DNA of 64,000 bases from Caulobacter sp048541825 (GCF_048541825.1 NZ_CP183332.1:3348001-3412000), one strand, 5' to 3'. Shown: positions 16,920 through 25,407, counted from the stretch's first letter. The notes: generated by a model from the sequence alone, not told the origin. Translations and numbers: made by a program.

Positions 16920-17249
16920 CTAGAACTTCATGCCCGGCAGGCCGCCCATCATCCCGGCCATCGGGCCGGCGGCGTCCTGCATCAGCTGGGCCTGGGTAAT
17001 ATCGAGCTTTCTCTTGGCGTCGGCGTGCGCGGCCACGATCAGGTCCTCGATGACCTCGCCTTCGCCCGGCGCGACCAGGCTTTCGTCGATCCTGACCTTG
17101 GCCAGTTCGCCCGTGCCCTTCAGCGTGACCGTGACCATGCCGCCGCCCGAGGCGCCCTCGATCAGGGTCTCGGCCAGCCGCGCCTGGGCGTCGGCCAGTT
17201 TCTGCTGCATCTCCTGAGCCTGCTTCATCAGGCCGCCGAGGTCTTTCAT
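16920..17249 (-). CDS. YbaB/EbfC family nucleoid-associated protein
   Basis: 109 residues. MKDLGGLMKQAQEMQQKL followed by GGGMVTVTLKGTGELAKVRIDESL is the YbaB/EbfC signature; the protein forms tweezer-like dimers that bind DNA without strict sequence need. The C-terminus ends in a Gly/Met-rich tail. It lies between dnaX and recR, the usual place. An intergenic inverted repeat separates it from dnaX. Confidence 0.95.
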   Translation of the reverse strand: MKDLGGLMKQAQEMQQKLADAQARLAETLIEGASGGGMVTVTLKGTGELAKVRIDESLVAPGEGEVIEDLIVAAHADAKRKLDITQAQLMQDAAGPMAGMMGGLPGMKF

Positions 17250-17272
17250 CTCACGTCTCCAAGTCTAGCGCG

Positions 17273-17406
17273 TTCCCTCCCCCTTGGATGGGGGAGGGGC
17301 AGGGGTGGGGGTGACACCGCCGGACGATTTCAACTCGGCCGAGCCGTATCCTGAAAGGCTTTCACCCCCATCCCCAACCCTTCCCCCATCAAGGGGGAAG
17401 GGAGAA
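17273..17406. repeat. 134-bp intergenic inverted repeat (CCCTCCCCCTT type)
   Basis: The left arm is TTCCCTCCCCCTTGGATGGG, continuing through GGGGTGGGGGTGA; the right arm from about 17360 has TTTCACCCCCATCCCC and ends with AAGGGGGAAGGGA. Each arm is itself a hairpin and the two arms pair with each other. It fills the gap between dnaX and the YbaB gene and almost touches the dnaX stop. It resembles the elements at 20444 and 33735. Confidence 0.75.
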
Positions 17407-17407
17407 A

Positions 17408-19240
17408 TCAGTCCTCGACCTCGTCCGGCTCGATCGGCGCCGGTTCGGGGCCGGGGATCTTGCGGACCTCAAGCTCGGCGCCCGGGAAGGCGCTGAGCAG
17501 GGCGGCCACGAAGGGGTCGGCCTTGATCTGGGCCATCGCCTCGCGGTCCTCGCGCTTCTGGCGCTCCATCAGGGTCTCGGCCCCGCCGCCGCCCTCGGCA
17601 GCGACCAGCCAGGGCTGGCCGGTCCATTCCTTCAGGGCCCGCACCAGGCGTCCGGCCAGATTGCCGGGCGCCCCGGGCGCGGCCTCATAGGTGATGGCGC
17701 CCGGCCGAAAGCTGATCGGACGGACAAATTGCTCGACATCCAGCCGCAGGCCGATGTCGCGCTTGGCGGCGATCAGGGCCAGAACATCGTCGAACGAGGC
17801 CAGCACTGGCATGGCCTGGGCCGCCGGCGAGGCCATCGAAACAATCTGGGCGCTGACGCCGCCAGAGCCGCCGCCGCCGCCGCCCGCCGAACCGCCGCCG
17901 GGCGCGCCGCCGCCAACGGAGGTCCCGTCGCGCAGCGCCTTCAGGGCTTCTTCGGGACCGGGCAGATCGGCCGCATAGCACAGGCGGATCAGGGCCATCT
18001 CGGCGGCTGCCATGGCGTCGGGCGCGCGGCGCACCTCGTCATGAGCCTTCAGCAGCATCTGCCACAGCCGCGACAGCGTGCCGGCCGAGGTGTGAGCCCC
18101 GATGGCGGCAAGGCGCGCGGCCTGCTCCTTGGGCAGGGTCAGGGCGTCGGGACCCAGGGCCTTGGCCACGGCCGCGCCATGGCAGTGGTCCAGCAGGTCC
18201 AGCATCACCACCGCCGGATCGGCCCCGAAACCCCACAGGGCGCGGAAGCCTTCCAAGGCGTCGGCGGGCTTGCCGCTCATCACGGCCTCGAACAGGGCGA
18301 TGGTCTGACCGCGATCGGCCAGGCCCAGCATGTCGCGGATCACGGCGGCCGAGACCGTGGCCCCGCGGTCGGCCTGGACAATGGCCTGGTCGAGAAGCGA
18401 CAGGCCATCGCGCACCGAACCTTCGGCGGCCCGGGCGATCAGGGCCAGGCCGTCGGCGTCGACCCGCGCGCCTTCCTTGGCGGCGATCCTGTCGAAGTGC
18501 TTGACCAGCACGTCCGGCTCGACCCGGCGCAGGTCAAAGCGCTGGGTGCGCGACAGGATGGTCACCGGCACCTTGCGGATCTCGGTGGTGGCGAAGATGA
18601 ACTTGGCGTGCGGCGGCGGCTCTTCCAGCGTCTTGAGCAGGGCGTTGAACGCCGCCGTCGACAGCATGTGCACTTCGTCGATGATGTAGACCTTGTAGCG
18701 CGCCTCGACCGGGGCGTAGCGCACCCCGTCCAGCAGTTCGCGCATCTCGTCGACCTTGGTGCGCGAGGCGGCGTCCAGTTCCAGCACGTCCATGTGCCGG
18801 CCTTCGATGATCGAGCGGCAGTGATAGCCGTCGACCGTCAGATCGACAGAAGGCTGATGGACGGTGTCGCTCTCGTAGTTGAGGGCGCGGGCCAGCAGGC
18901 GGGCGGTCGTGGTCTTGCCCACCCCCCGCACGCCGGTCAGCATGAAGGCGTGAGCGATGCGGCCGCTGGAGAAGGCGTTGGCCAGGGTGCGGACCATGGC
19001 CTCCTGGCCGATCAGGTCCTCGAAGTTGCGCGGCCGATATTTGCGGGCCAGCACGGTATAGGCCGCGTCCGGATCGCTCGGCGCTTCGACAGCGACCGGC
19101 CGCGGCGCGGCGACGACCGAAGCGGTCGAGGGTTCAACCGGCGGCGCACCGAAGATGTCGGCGGTATTGGCGTCCCGCTCGGCGGGCTCTTCTTCCCATG
19201 GCGGCGCGGAATCGGCTGTGAGGTCGTCGTGGTCGGCCAT
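17408..19240 (-). CDS. dnaX: DNA polymerase III subunit gamma/tau
   Basis: 610 residues, the clamp-loader ATPase. Walker A is GVRGVGKTTTARLLARALN, Walker B is VYIIDEVHMLS, and LLKTLEEPPPHAKFIFATTE is the SRC-type region. The zinc-binding cysteines of the E. coli protein are mostly missing; VDGYHCRSIIEGRH stands there instead, which I recall as usual for alphaproteobacteria. A Gly/Ser-rich linker (about residues 450-475) separates the ATPase core from the tau C-terminus. I saw no A-rich slippery heptamer in the linker coding region. The start is ATG at 19240 (MADHDDL). The SRP RNA gene lies upstream. Confidence 0.96.
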   Translation of the reverse strand: MADHDDLTADSAPPWEEEPAERDANTADIFGAPPVEPSTASVVAAPRPVAVEAPSDPDAAYTVLARKYRPRNFEDLIGQEAMVRTLANAFSSGRIAHAFMLTGVRGVGKTTTARLLARALNYESDTVHQPSVDLTVDGYHCRSIIEGRHMDVLELDAASRTKVDEMRELLDGVRYAPVEARYKVYIIDEVHMLSTAAFNALLKTLEEPPPHAKFIFATTEIRKVPVTILSRTQRFDLRRVEPDVLVKHFDRIAAKEGARVDADGLALIARAAEGSVRDGLSLLDQAIVQADRGATVSAAVIRDMLGLADRGQTIALFEAVMSGKPADALEGFRALWGFGADPAVVMLDLLDHCHGAAVAKALGPDALTLPKEQAARLAAIGAHTSAGTLSRLWQMLLKAHDEVRRAPDAMAAAEMALIRLCYAADLPGPEEALKALRDGTSVGGGAPGGGSAGGGGGGSGGVSAQIVSMASPAAQAMPVLASFDDVLALIAAKRDIGLRLDVEQFVRPISFRPGAITYEAAPGAPGNLAGRLVRALKEWTGQPWLVAAEGGGGAETLMERQKREDREAMAQIKADPFVAALLSAFPGAELEVRKIPGPEPAPIEPDEVED

Positions 19241-19317
19241 GGCGACAACTGTAGAGCGCCGGAGCGCCCAGCAAAAGGCTCGCTCGCATCCGGCGAGCAT
19301 CTGCTGACAGATTTAAG

Positions 19318-19422
19318 GGAGATAAGGTGGAGACCGGCGGACGACCCGAAGCTTGGCTCGTTGTGGCTGCTGCCTCTCGGCCCTGACCAGATTGGCGAGG
19401 GCTCCGCCCGTCACCGATCTCC
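19318..19422 (-). ncRNA. ffs: signal recognition particle RNA, small bacterial type
   Basis: The minus strand contains GGTCAGGGCCGAGAGGCAGC followed by AGCC, the conserved apical hairpin with a GNRA tetraloop (GAGA) and the Ffh-binding symmetric and asymmetric loops. The ends pair: GGAGAT (19422-19417) with ATCTCC (19323-19318), GGT with ACC, and GAC-x-GGCGGA with TCCGCC-x-GTC. Length is about 105 bases. It lies 77 bases upstream of dnaX, as in other alphaproteobacteria. Ends are set from pairing, so they may be off by a few bases. Confidence 0.88.
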
Positions 19423-19428
19423 GAGGCC

Positions 19429-19457
19429 TATATCGCGACTCATGACGGACGATGCAA
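19429..19457 (-). promoter_or_regulatory. sigma-70-type promoter of the SRP RNA
   Basis: On the minus strand TTGCAT (19457-19452) and GATATA (19434-19429) are separated by exactly 17 bases. The predicted start falls near 19422, where the SRP RNA terminal stem begins. This agreement supports both calls. Confidence 0.6.
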
Positions 19458-19506
19458 GTCCGTGCGACGTCGTGACGACTCTTCTCGGCTGGGCTACAGA
19501 AACCGC

Positions 19507-20445
19507 ATGGCCCTTTCGATCATCACCAACACCTTCGCCGGCAACCCTCTGGACCGCTCCAGCGAGCGACGCAGCGATCCGTCCTGGCTGGCCGAGAAAC
19601 TGGCCGACCCCAGCTCGCTGGCCGTGGCGGTGTGGAACGGCAAGCCCCTGGTCGAGGACGTGCTGGACGAGGATGGCAAGCCGACCGGGGCCCAGATCGC
19701 CTACCTGCGCGCCGACATGGCTGAGGAACTGGCCGGCGGAAGCGAGAAGCTGCTGTTCCTGGGGCTGTGGAAGGACATCGCGGTGTTTGCCGTCGACCTG
19801 GACGGCAATGCCGATCCCGCCGAAGGGCCGTTGAAGGGTCTGGGCCGGTTCGAGGAGCTGCGCGGGATCGCCGCCTCGATGCCCCCGGCCGACGCCGGCA
19901 TCCTGGCCACCGCCCGCTCGATGTTCGAGTGGCGCCGCCGCCATCGCTGGTGCAGCGCCTGCGGCCAGCCTTCGGAGGTCGGTGACGGCGGCTGGAAGCG
20001 CATCTGCCCCGCCTGCAAGGCCGAGCACTTCCCGCGCACTGACCCGGTGGCGATCATGCTGGCGGTGCACGAAGACAAATGCCTGCTGGGTCGCCAGGCC
20101 CTGTGGCCGCCGGGCATGTTCTCGGCCCTCGCCGGGTTTCTCGAGCCCGGCGAGACCATCGAGGAAGCCTGCGCCCGCGAACTGATGGAAGAGGCCGGCC
20201 TGACGGCGACCTCGGTGCGCTACCACTCCAGCCAGCCTTGGCCCTGGCCCTCATCGCTGATGATGGGCCTGATCGCCCAGGTCGACAGCAACGACGCGCG
20301 GCCAGACCAGACGGAACTGGAAGAGGTGCGCTGGTTCACCAAGGAAGAGGCCGGGGCGCTGATCAAGGGCGAACTGGAAGGCGTGTTCGCCCCGCCGGCC
20401 CTGGCGATCGCCCACCAGCTGATCAAGGCGTGGGTGGAGGAGTAG
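19507..20445 (+). CDS. nudC: NAD(+)/NADH pyrophosphatase, Nudix family
   Basis: 312 residues. The order is an N-terminal domain, the zinc ribbon WCSACGQP...RICPACKAEHFPR, then the Nudix box GFLEPGETIEEACARELMEE (full box continues AGL), and SQPWPWPSSLMMG, the NudC SQPWPFPxS motif. It hydrolyses NADH to NMNH and AMP and can remove NAD caps from RNA. The ATG at 19507 begins MALSIITNTFAGNPLDR, matching the family; the ribosome-binding site is weak. It diverges from ffs-dnaX. Its stop overlaps an intergenic repeat. Confidence 0.95.
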   Translation: MALSIITNTFAGNPLDRSSERRSDPSWLAEKLADPSSLAVAVWNGKPLVEDVLDEDGKPTGAQIAYLRADMAEELAGGSEKLLFLGLWKDIAVFAVDLDGNADPAEGPLKGLGRFEELRGIAASMPPADAGILATARSMFEWRRRHRWCSACGQPSEVGDGGWKRICPACKAEHFPRTDPVAIMLAVHEDKCLLGRQALWPPGMFSALAGFLEPGETIEEACARELMEEAGLTATSVRYHSSQPWPWPSSLMMGLIAQVDSNDARPDQTELEEVRWFTKEEAGALIKGELEGVFAPPALAIAHQLIKAWVEE

Positions 20446-20559
20446 TCCTCCCCCTGAAGGGGGAGGCGGCCGGAGGCCGGTGGGGGAACACCGCACCGAG
20501 TCAGCAGCACTTCCCCCTCCGATCGCTTCGCGATCGCCTCCCCCGCTAGGGGGAGGACT
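20444..20559. repeat. 116-bp intergenic inverted repeat (TCCTCCCCC type)
   Basis: AGTCCTCCCCCT (from 20444) at the left pairs with AGGGGGAGGACT (to 20559) at the right. Each arm is also a small hairpin (CCTCCCCCTGAAGGGGGAGG), and the centre carries GATCGCTTCGCGATC. It fills the gap between convergent nudC and amn and starts inside the nudC stop codon. The layout matches 33735-33854. Confidence 0.8.
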
Positions 20560-20572
20560 TTAAAGCCCACCC

Positions 20573-22027
20573 CTACCTAAACGGCGGCTCGTCAAACGCC
20601 CGCAGCTTGCGCGAATGCAGGTTGGCGCCCTCGTCCAGCAGCAGCTTGCAGGTCAGGATGCCGATCTGCAGATGCTGGCTGATCGCCCGCTCGTAGAAGG
20701 CGTTGGCCTGGCCCGGCAGCTTGATCTCGCCGTGCAGCGGCTTGTCGGACACGCACAGCAGCGTCCCGTACGGCACCCGGAAGCGATAGCCCTGGGCGGC
20801 GATGGTGGCCGATTCCATGTCGATGGCCACGGCGCGGCTCTGGTTGAAGCGCAAGGCCGACAGGCTGTGGCGAAGCTCCCAGTTGCGGTCGTCGGTAGTG
20901 ACCACGGTGCCAGTGCGCAGGCGCTTCTTCAGCTGGTCGCCACTGTCGCCGCTGATGGCTTTCGAGGCGTCGTAGAGAGCGCGCTGCACCTCGGCGATCG
21001 ACGGCACCGGGATTTCCGGCGGCAGGACGGCGTCCAGCACATGGTCGTCGCGCAGATAGGCGTGGGCCAGCACATAGTCGCCGATGGTCTGGGTGTCGCG
21101 CAGGCCGCCGCAGTGGCCGATCATCAGCCAGGCCTGAGGGCGCAGCACGGCCAGGTGGTCGCAGATGGTCTTGGCGTTGGACGGGCCGACGCCGATATTG
21201 ATCAGGGTGATGCCCGTGCCGCCCGGCCCCATCAGGTGGTAGGCGGGCATCTGGTGCTTGCGCCAGGTCGACTCGGCCACCGCCAGTTCGGGATTGGCGG
21301 TGTTGGCGGTGATCATCAGCCCGCCCGAGCACGACAGGCCCTCATAGCGCGTGCCCGGCTCCGCCAGCTGCTCGATGCCCCAGCGCACGAACTCGTCGAC
21401 ATAGCGATGATAGTTGGTGAACAGGATGAACTGCTGCACGTGCTCGGCCGGCGCGCCGGTGTAGTGCTTCAGGCGGGCCAGCGAGAAGTCGGTGCGCAGG
21501 CCGTCGAACAGGGCCAGCGGCCGGGTCTCTTCCAGGGCCGCGTCCCAGACGCCGTCGGCGATCTCGTCGCCAATGAAGGCCAGGTCGGTCGTCGGGAAGA
21601 ACCGCGCGATGTCTTCCGAGCGCACATCGGCCTGGTTCAGGTCGATGCTGGCGTCCAGCACATAGGGATAGGGGATCTCCTGACGCGACCGGTCGACCTC
21701 GATCTCGACGTCGAAATCGTTGAGCAGCAGGGTCAGTTGTTCGACCAGATAGTCCTTGAACTGGTTGGGCTTGGTGACCGTGGTCGCATAAACGCCGGGG
21801 CGGCTGACCCGGGCGTAGGACCGCGCCAGCTTGGGCGGCAGGCCCTCGGGATCATAGGTGATGCGCAGCTCGGGATAGGCGAAGGTCCCGTCGAAGCGCT
21901 GCTGCGGATCAGGCCGCGCACCGGTTTCGAGATAGGCCTTGAGGGCGGTCCGGAGGGCGCCCACGGCGCGCTCGTATTCCTGATTCAGCTGTTCAACGAC
22001 AGCAATTGCTTTTTCTTGGTTTGACAT
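20573..22027 (-). CDS. amn: AMP nucleosidase
   Basis: 484 residues. Amn cleaves AMP to adenine and ribose 5-phosphate. The N-terminal regulatory region is followed by a nucleoside-phosphorylase-type domain with TNYHRYVDEFVRWGIEQL, LMGPGGTGITLINIGVGPSN, LMIGHCGGLRDTQTIGDYVL and VAIDMESATIAAQGYRFRVP, where E in DMESAT contacts ribose. It is cytoplasmic. It ends beside the inverted repeat and diverges from the symporter gene. Length and motifs match the long proteobacterial Amn. Confidence 0.95.
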   Translation of the reverse strand: MSNQEKAIAVVEQLNQEYERAVGALRTALKAYLETGARPDPQQRFDGTFAYPELRITYDPEGLPPKLARSYARVSRPGVYATTVTKPNQFKDYLVEQLTLLLNDFDVEIEVDRSRQEIPYPYVLDASIDLNQADVRSEDIARFFPTTDLAFIGDEIADGVWDAALEETRPLALFDGLRTDFSLARLKHYTGAPAEHVQQFILFTNYHRYVDEFVRWGIEQLAEPGTRYEGLSCSGGLMITANTANPELAVAESTWRKHQMPAYHLMGPGGTGITLINIGVGPSNAKTICDHLAVLRPQAWLMIGHCGGLRDTQTIGDYVLAHAYLRDDHVLDAVLPPEIPVPSIAEVQRALYDASKAISGDSGDQLKKRLRTGTVVTTDDRNWELRHSLSALRFNQSRAVAIDMESATIAAQGYRFRVPYGTLLCVSDKPLHGEIKLPGQANAFYERAISQHLQIGILTCKLLLDEGANLHSRKLRAFDEPPFR

Positions 22028-22236
22028 GGGCTCTTATAGCGATGTTTCGCGACATTGGCGAGACTGCCCCCTTGGCGGGCGCGAAGGGCATGGACGAACC
22101 CGCGCGCGTCGGCCACAAGGACGGACATGCTCAAGACTGAGGCGGGCCATGGCGGGTTCATGCTCGCCGTTCGTCGGACAGGTCAGAGCTGAAAAGACTG
22201 CTCGCGCCGTGCGGCGCGGCGCCCGAGGGGAGCTTC

Positions 22237-23496
22237 ATGAACAAGCGTTTCGCCTATCTGATCATCGCGTCCATGGTCCTTGGGGTCACGGTGGGCTGGG
22301 CCTGCAACCAGTTCCTTGACCCGGTCGCCGCAAAGGCCGCCGCCGGCAATCTGTCGATCATCACCGATATCTTCCTGCGCCTGATCAAGATGATCATCGC
22401 CCCGCTGGTCTTCACGACCCTGGTGGCCGGCGTCGCGCACATGGAAGACGCCGCCGCCGTCGGCCGCATCGGCGCCAAGACCATGACCTGGTTCATCGGC
22501 GCCTCGGCCGTCTCCCTGGTGCTGGGCCTGCTGATGGTTCACCTGCTGGATCCGGGCGCGGGCCTGAACATGACCCATATGGACGTCATCGGCGCCAAGA
22601 CGACGGCCACCACCGAGGCCTTCACCTTGAAGGGCTTCATCACCCATCTGGTGCCCACCTCGATCTTCGACGCCATGGCCAAGAACGAGATCCTGCAGAT
22701 CGTCGTCTTCTCGCTGTTCGTCGGCACCGCCGTCGCGGCCCTCGACGACAAGGCGCCCAGGGTTCTGGAGCTGGTCGAGCAGGCCGCCCAGATCATGCTG
22801 AAGGTCACGAGCTTTGTCATGAAGCTGGCCCCGCTGGCCATCTTCGCGGCTCTGGCCTCGACCATCGCCACCCAGGGCCTGGGCATGCTGGCCACCTATG
22901 GCAAGTTCGTGCTCGGCTTCTACCTGACCATGGGCGTGCTGTGGGCGCTGCTGTTCCTGGCCGGCGCCGCCGTGCTGGGCAAGCGGGTGATCCCGCTGTT
23001 TGGCGTGATCCGCGACCCCACCCTGCTGGCCTTCTCGACCGCCAGCTCCGAAGCCGCCTATCCGCGCATCCTCGACAGCCTGCCCAAGGTCGGCGTGCGC
23101 CGCCGCATCGTCAGCTTCGTGCTGCCGCTGGGCTATTCTTTCAATCTCGACGGCTCGATGCTGTACTGCACCTTCGCCACCATGTTCATCATGCAGGCGC
23201 ACGGCGTTGAGCTGACGGTGGCCCAGCAGATCTTCATGCTGCTGCTGCTGATGGTGACGTCCAAAGGCATCGCCGGCGTGCCGCGCGCCTCGCTGGTGGT
23301 GATCATGGCCACCCTCACCTATTTCGGCCTGCCGGAAGCCTGGATCGCCCTGGTCCTGGGCGTCGATCACCTGCTGGACATGGGCCGCTCGGCCACCAAC
23401 GTGGTCGGCAACAGCGTCGCCGCCGCCGTGGTCGCCAAGTGGGAGGGCGAACTGGACGACATGCCTGAGGACGAGGTCGAGCCGGCCAAGGCCTGA
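22237..23496 (+). CDS. dicarboxylate/amino acid:cation symporter (DAACS family)
   Basis: 419 residues with the GltPh-like topology of eight helices and two re-entrant hairpins. The HP1 serine-rich tip is present as FSTASSEAAYPRIL, and the binding/NMDGT-like segment is SFNLDGSMLYCTFATMFI. HP2 is TSKGIAGVPRASLVVI and helix 8 has DHLLDMGRSATNVVGNSVAA. The Asn-Leu-Asp-Gly in helix 7 replaces the usual NMDG. It imports dicarboxylates or Glu/Asp with Na+ or H+; substrate not determinable. AGGGGAG stands just before the ATG. Confidence 0.94.
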   Translation: MNKRFAYLIIASMVLGVTVGWACNQFLDPVAAKAAAGNLSIITDIFLRLIKMIIAPLVFTTLVAGVAHMEDAAAVGRIGAKTMTWFIGASAVSLVLGLLMVHLLDPGAGLNMTHMDVIGAKTTATTEAFTLKGFITHLVPTSIFDAMAKNEILQIVVFSLFVGTAVAALDDKAPRVLELVEQAAQIMLKVTSFVMKLAPLAIFAALASTIATQGLGMLATYGKFVLGFYLTMGVLWALLFLAGAAVLGKRVIPLFGVIRDPTLLAFSTASSEAAYPRILDSLPKVGVRRRIVSFVLPLGYSFNLDGSMLYCTFATMFIMQAHGVELTVAQQIFMLLLLMVTSKGIAGVPRASLVVIMATLTYFGLPEAWIALVLGVDHLLDMGRSATNVVGNSVAAAVVAKWEGELDDMPEDEVEPAKA

Positions 23497-23565
23497 CTAC
23501 TGTAGATTGACTCGCGGCGGGATGGGTTCATGCTCAGTTGCACCCTTCCCGCCGGAGTTTTCGTC

Positions 23566-23973
23566 ATGAAGCCTTTCAAGAGCTTCGGCCTGATCGCTCT
23601 TGGCGCGCTGGCGCTTTGCGCCGCTCCGGCGCTGGCCGGTGAGCGCGACTGCTTCGACAGCCGTCAGGTAAACAACTGGGCCGCCGTGGGCGACCAGACC
23701 CTGTTGCTGCGGGTGGGCACCTCTGACTACTACCAGATCGACCTGAGCCGACCGGTCAAGCACATACGCTCGCCCTTGGCCAAGCTGGCGCTGGTCAGCC
23801 GCGAAGGCCGGATCTGCCACGTCGGCGACCTGGACCCGCGCATACTGTTCGGGCCTCAGTTCACGATGGGCCTGCCCGTCGCCGGCCTGCATCGTCTGAA
23901 CGAAGCCGAACAGGCCGCAATCGGCGAAACCAACCTGCCCGGCCGTCACTATCGCCGTCGGAACCAGGAGTGA
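23566..23973 (+). CDS. DUF6491-like exported protein (copy 1)
   Basis: 135 residues. A clear signal peptide (MKPFKSFGLIALGALALCAA, cleavage near ALAGE) precedes a small domain with one conserved Cys pair: DCFDSRQVNNW and GRICHVGDLDP. The central segment LLLRVGTSDYYQIDLSRPVKHIRSP resembles the product of the next gene (LYMKVRNKEVYRLDLAHG), so the two are tandem paralogues. I associate the layout with the DUF6491 family; function is unknown. The ATG at 23566 has GGAG upstream; an in-frame ATG 36 bases earlier would break the signal peptide. Confidence 0.75.
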   Translation: MKPFKSFGLIALGALALCAAPALAGERDCFDSRQVNNWAAVGDQTLLLRVGTSDYYQIDLSRPVKHIRSPLAKLALVSREGRICHVGDLDPRILFGPQFTMGLPVAGLHRLNEAEQAAIGETNLPGRHYRRRNQE

Positions 23974-24042
23974 CGCGGCCTCGTCCTTGACTTGAGCGCC
24001 GGTCGGGCCAATCTCAATCGCGGGGGGATCAGGATCGGACAG

Positions 24043-24459
24043 ATGACCAAGCTCACCTTCCTCGCGCGAACCGCTGTCGCCGGTTTCGCCCTCTTCGCCG
24101 GCAGCGCAGCCTCCGCGCAAGCGCCCGTTGCACAGACGCCTGCCGCAAAGCCCCGGCCGCCGTGTTTCTCGCTGTCGGACTGGCATGGCTGGAGCTCACC
24201 CAGCCGCGACGTCCTTTACATGAAGGTGCGCAACAAGGAGGTCTATCGCCTCGACCTGGCGCACGGCTCGAACCAGCTGCGCTCGCCCGGTTCGCATATT
24301 GTCAGCGTGGTGCGCGGCAGCGACCGGATCTGCACACCCATCGATCTGGACCTGCGGGTGTCCGACGGCTTCGGCATGGACATGCCCATCCGCGCCAAGA
24401 CCATCACCAAGCTGACGCCCGAAGAGATCGCGGCGATCCCCAAGAAGGATCGGCCCTAA
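24043..24459 (+). CDS. DUF6491-like exported protein (copy 2)
   Basis: 138 residues. The signal peptide (TKLTFLARTAVAGFALFAG, cleavage near SAASAQ) is followed by a Pro/Ala-rich linker and a domain with PCFSLSDWHGW and DRICTPIDLDLRV. Cys spacing, order of strands and the LxxDLxxxxxxLRSP segment match the upstream gene. The two lie 69 bases apart on the same strand and are divergent duplicates. It ends three bases before the convergent PanE-like gene. Confidence 0.72.
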   Translation: MTKLTFLARTAVAGFALFAGSAASAQAPVAQTPAAKPRPPCFSLSDWHGWSSPSRDVLYMKVRNKEVYRLDLAHGSNQLRSPGSHIVSVVRGSDRICTPIDLDLRVSDGFGMDMPIRAKTITKLTPEEIAAIPKKDRP

Positions 24460-24462
24460 CCT

Positions 24463-25338
24463 CTAGGCAGCGGCCGCCGCGTTGATCAGCGCCACCACCA
24501 TGGCGTTGGCCGGCGTGGCGATGCCGTGCAGGGCGCCGCGACGCACGATGACGCCGTTGCGGGCGTCCAGCTCCATCGGCCGTCCTGCCAGGCGATCGGC
24601 GTGCAGCGAATTGATCCCGTCAGGCGCCGCCGCGCGATAGCCGGCGATCACAGCGTCAGGCAGGTCGTCGGAGAGGTCCGCGCCCTCTGCCCGGCCCACG
24701 GCCACGCATTCGGCCACCAGGGTCCGCATCACCTGAGCCGCGCCCTCGTCATGGGCCAGGCTCGCCGGCTTCAGCACCAGGGCGTTGACCGCCCCGGCGC
24801 AGTTGAGGGCCAGCTTCTTCCAGGCCTGCGTTCTGAAGTCCTGCGTGGTCGAGACGGCGATCGGGGTGTGGGCGAACAGGGCCACAAAGGCGCGGCCGGC
24901 CGCGTCGTCCGGAACCTGGATCCAGCCGTCGCGGCGCTGCAGGATGCGGCCCGGCGCGCTGCGCTCGGCGGGGATGTCGACCACTGCCGGCACGATGCGC
25001 TCGGCCGGCAGGCGATCCAGGAACGGCTCGACATGCTCGACCCCGTTGCGCAGCACGGCCAGCTGGGTCTGTGGCCCGACCAGGACGTCCAGCCAGCCCC
25101 CCGCCGAAGTGGTGTCATAGGTCTTGGTGGCGATCAGCACCCAGTCGACGGGACCAGCCTTGGCCGGATCGGTCAGCACGGCAGGGTTGGCCGTGATCAT
25201 GCCGCCGGGCGTCTCGATCTCCAGCCCTTCGAACGGGGTGCGGGCGCAGACCGTGACCAACAGGGCCGGGTTCTGGGCCAGCCAGGCGGCGATGGTCCCA
25301 CCGACCGCGCCGGGACCGATCAGGGCGATGGTGGTCAT
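24463..25338 (-). CDS. 2-dehydropantoate 2-reductase-like oxidoreductase
   Basis: 291 residues. The N-terminal Rossmann fold has IGPGAVGGTIAAWL (GxGxxG type) for NADPH; LIATKTYDT and LRNGVEHVE follow as in ketopantoate reductases. The C-terminal helical domain has WKKLALNCAGAVNAL with the catalytic Lys, and ELDARNGVIVRRGALHGIATPANA, which corresponds to the E...N...G.. substrate region. It reduces ketopantoate to pantoate in CoA synthesis, or a related 2-oxo acid. Whether it is the main PanE cannot be told from this window. A terminator separates it from nrdB. Confidence 0.85.
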   Translation of the reverse strand: MTTIALIGPGAVGGTIAAWLAQNPALLVTVCARTPFEGLEIETPGGMITANPAVLTDPAKAGPVDWVLIATKTYDTTSAGGWLDVLVGPQTQLAVLRNGVEHVEPFLDRLPAERIVPAVVDIPAERSAPGRILQRRDGWIQVPDDAAGRAFVALFAHTPIAVSTTQDFRTQAWKKLALNCAGAVNALVLKPASLAHDEGAAQVMRTLVAECVAVGRAEGADLSDDLPDAVIAGYRAAAPDGINSLHADRLAGRPMELDARNGVIVRRGALHGIATPANAMVVALINAAAAA

Positions 25339-25350
25339 GGTGACGACTCC

Positions 25351-25386
25351 AAAACGAAAACGCCGCCCTGATAGAGGGCGGCGTTT
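25351..25386 (-). terminator. rho-independent terminator of nrdB
   Basis: A 12-bp perfect stem (25358-25369 with 25375-25386) and five-base loop. On the minus strand it is followed by TTTTCGTTTT. It is 21 bases past the nrdB stop. Confidence 0.9.
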
Positions 25387-25407
25387 CCTACGTCACGTTG
25401 CGAAAAA

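Noticed and set aside
17900..17960. Programmed frameshift site in dnaX
   Set aside because: No A-rich slippery heptamer is present; the Gly-rich linker is coded by GGC/GGT-type codons.
17729..19834. Long plus-strand frame (701 codons) opposite dnaX
   Set aside because: Antisense shadow: high G+C gives few stops. Its sequence is Gly/Gln/His/Arg-rich without domains, and dnaX is certain on the other strand.
22028..22236. Possible regulatory RNA or gene between amn and the symporter gene
   Set aside because: 209 bases with only a short frame lacking a ribosome-binding site; no riboswitch-like structure recognised.
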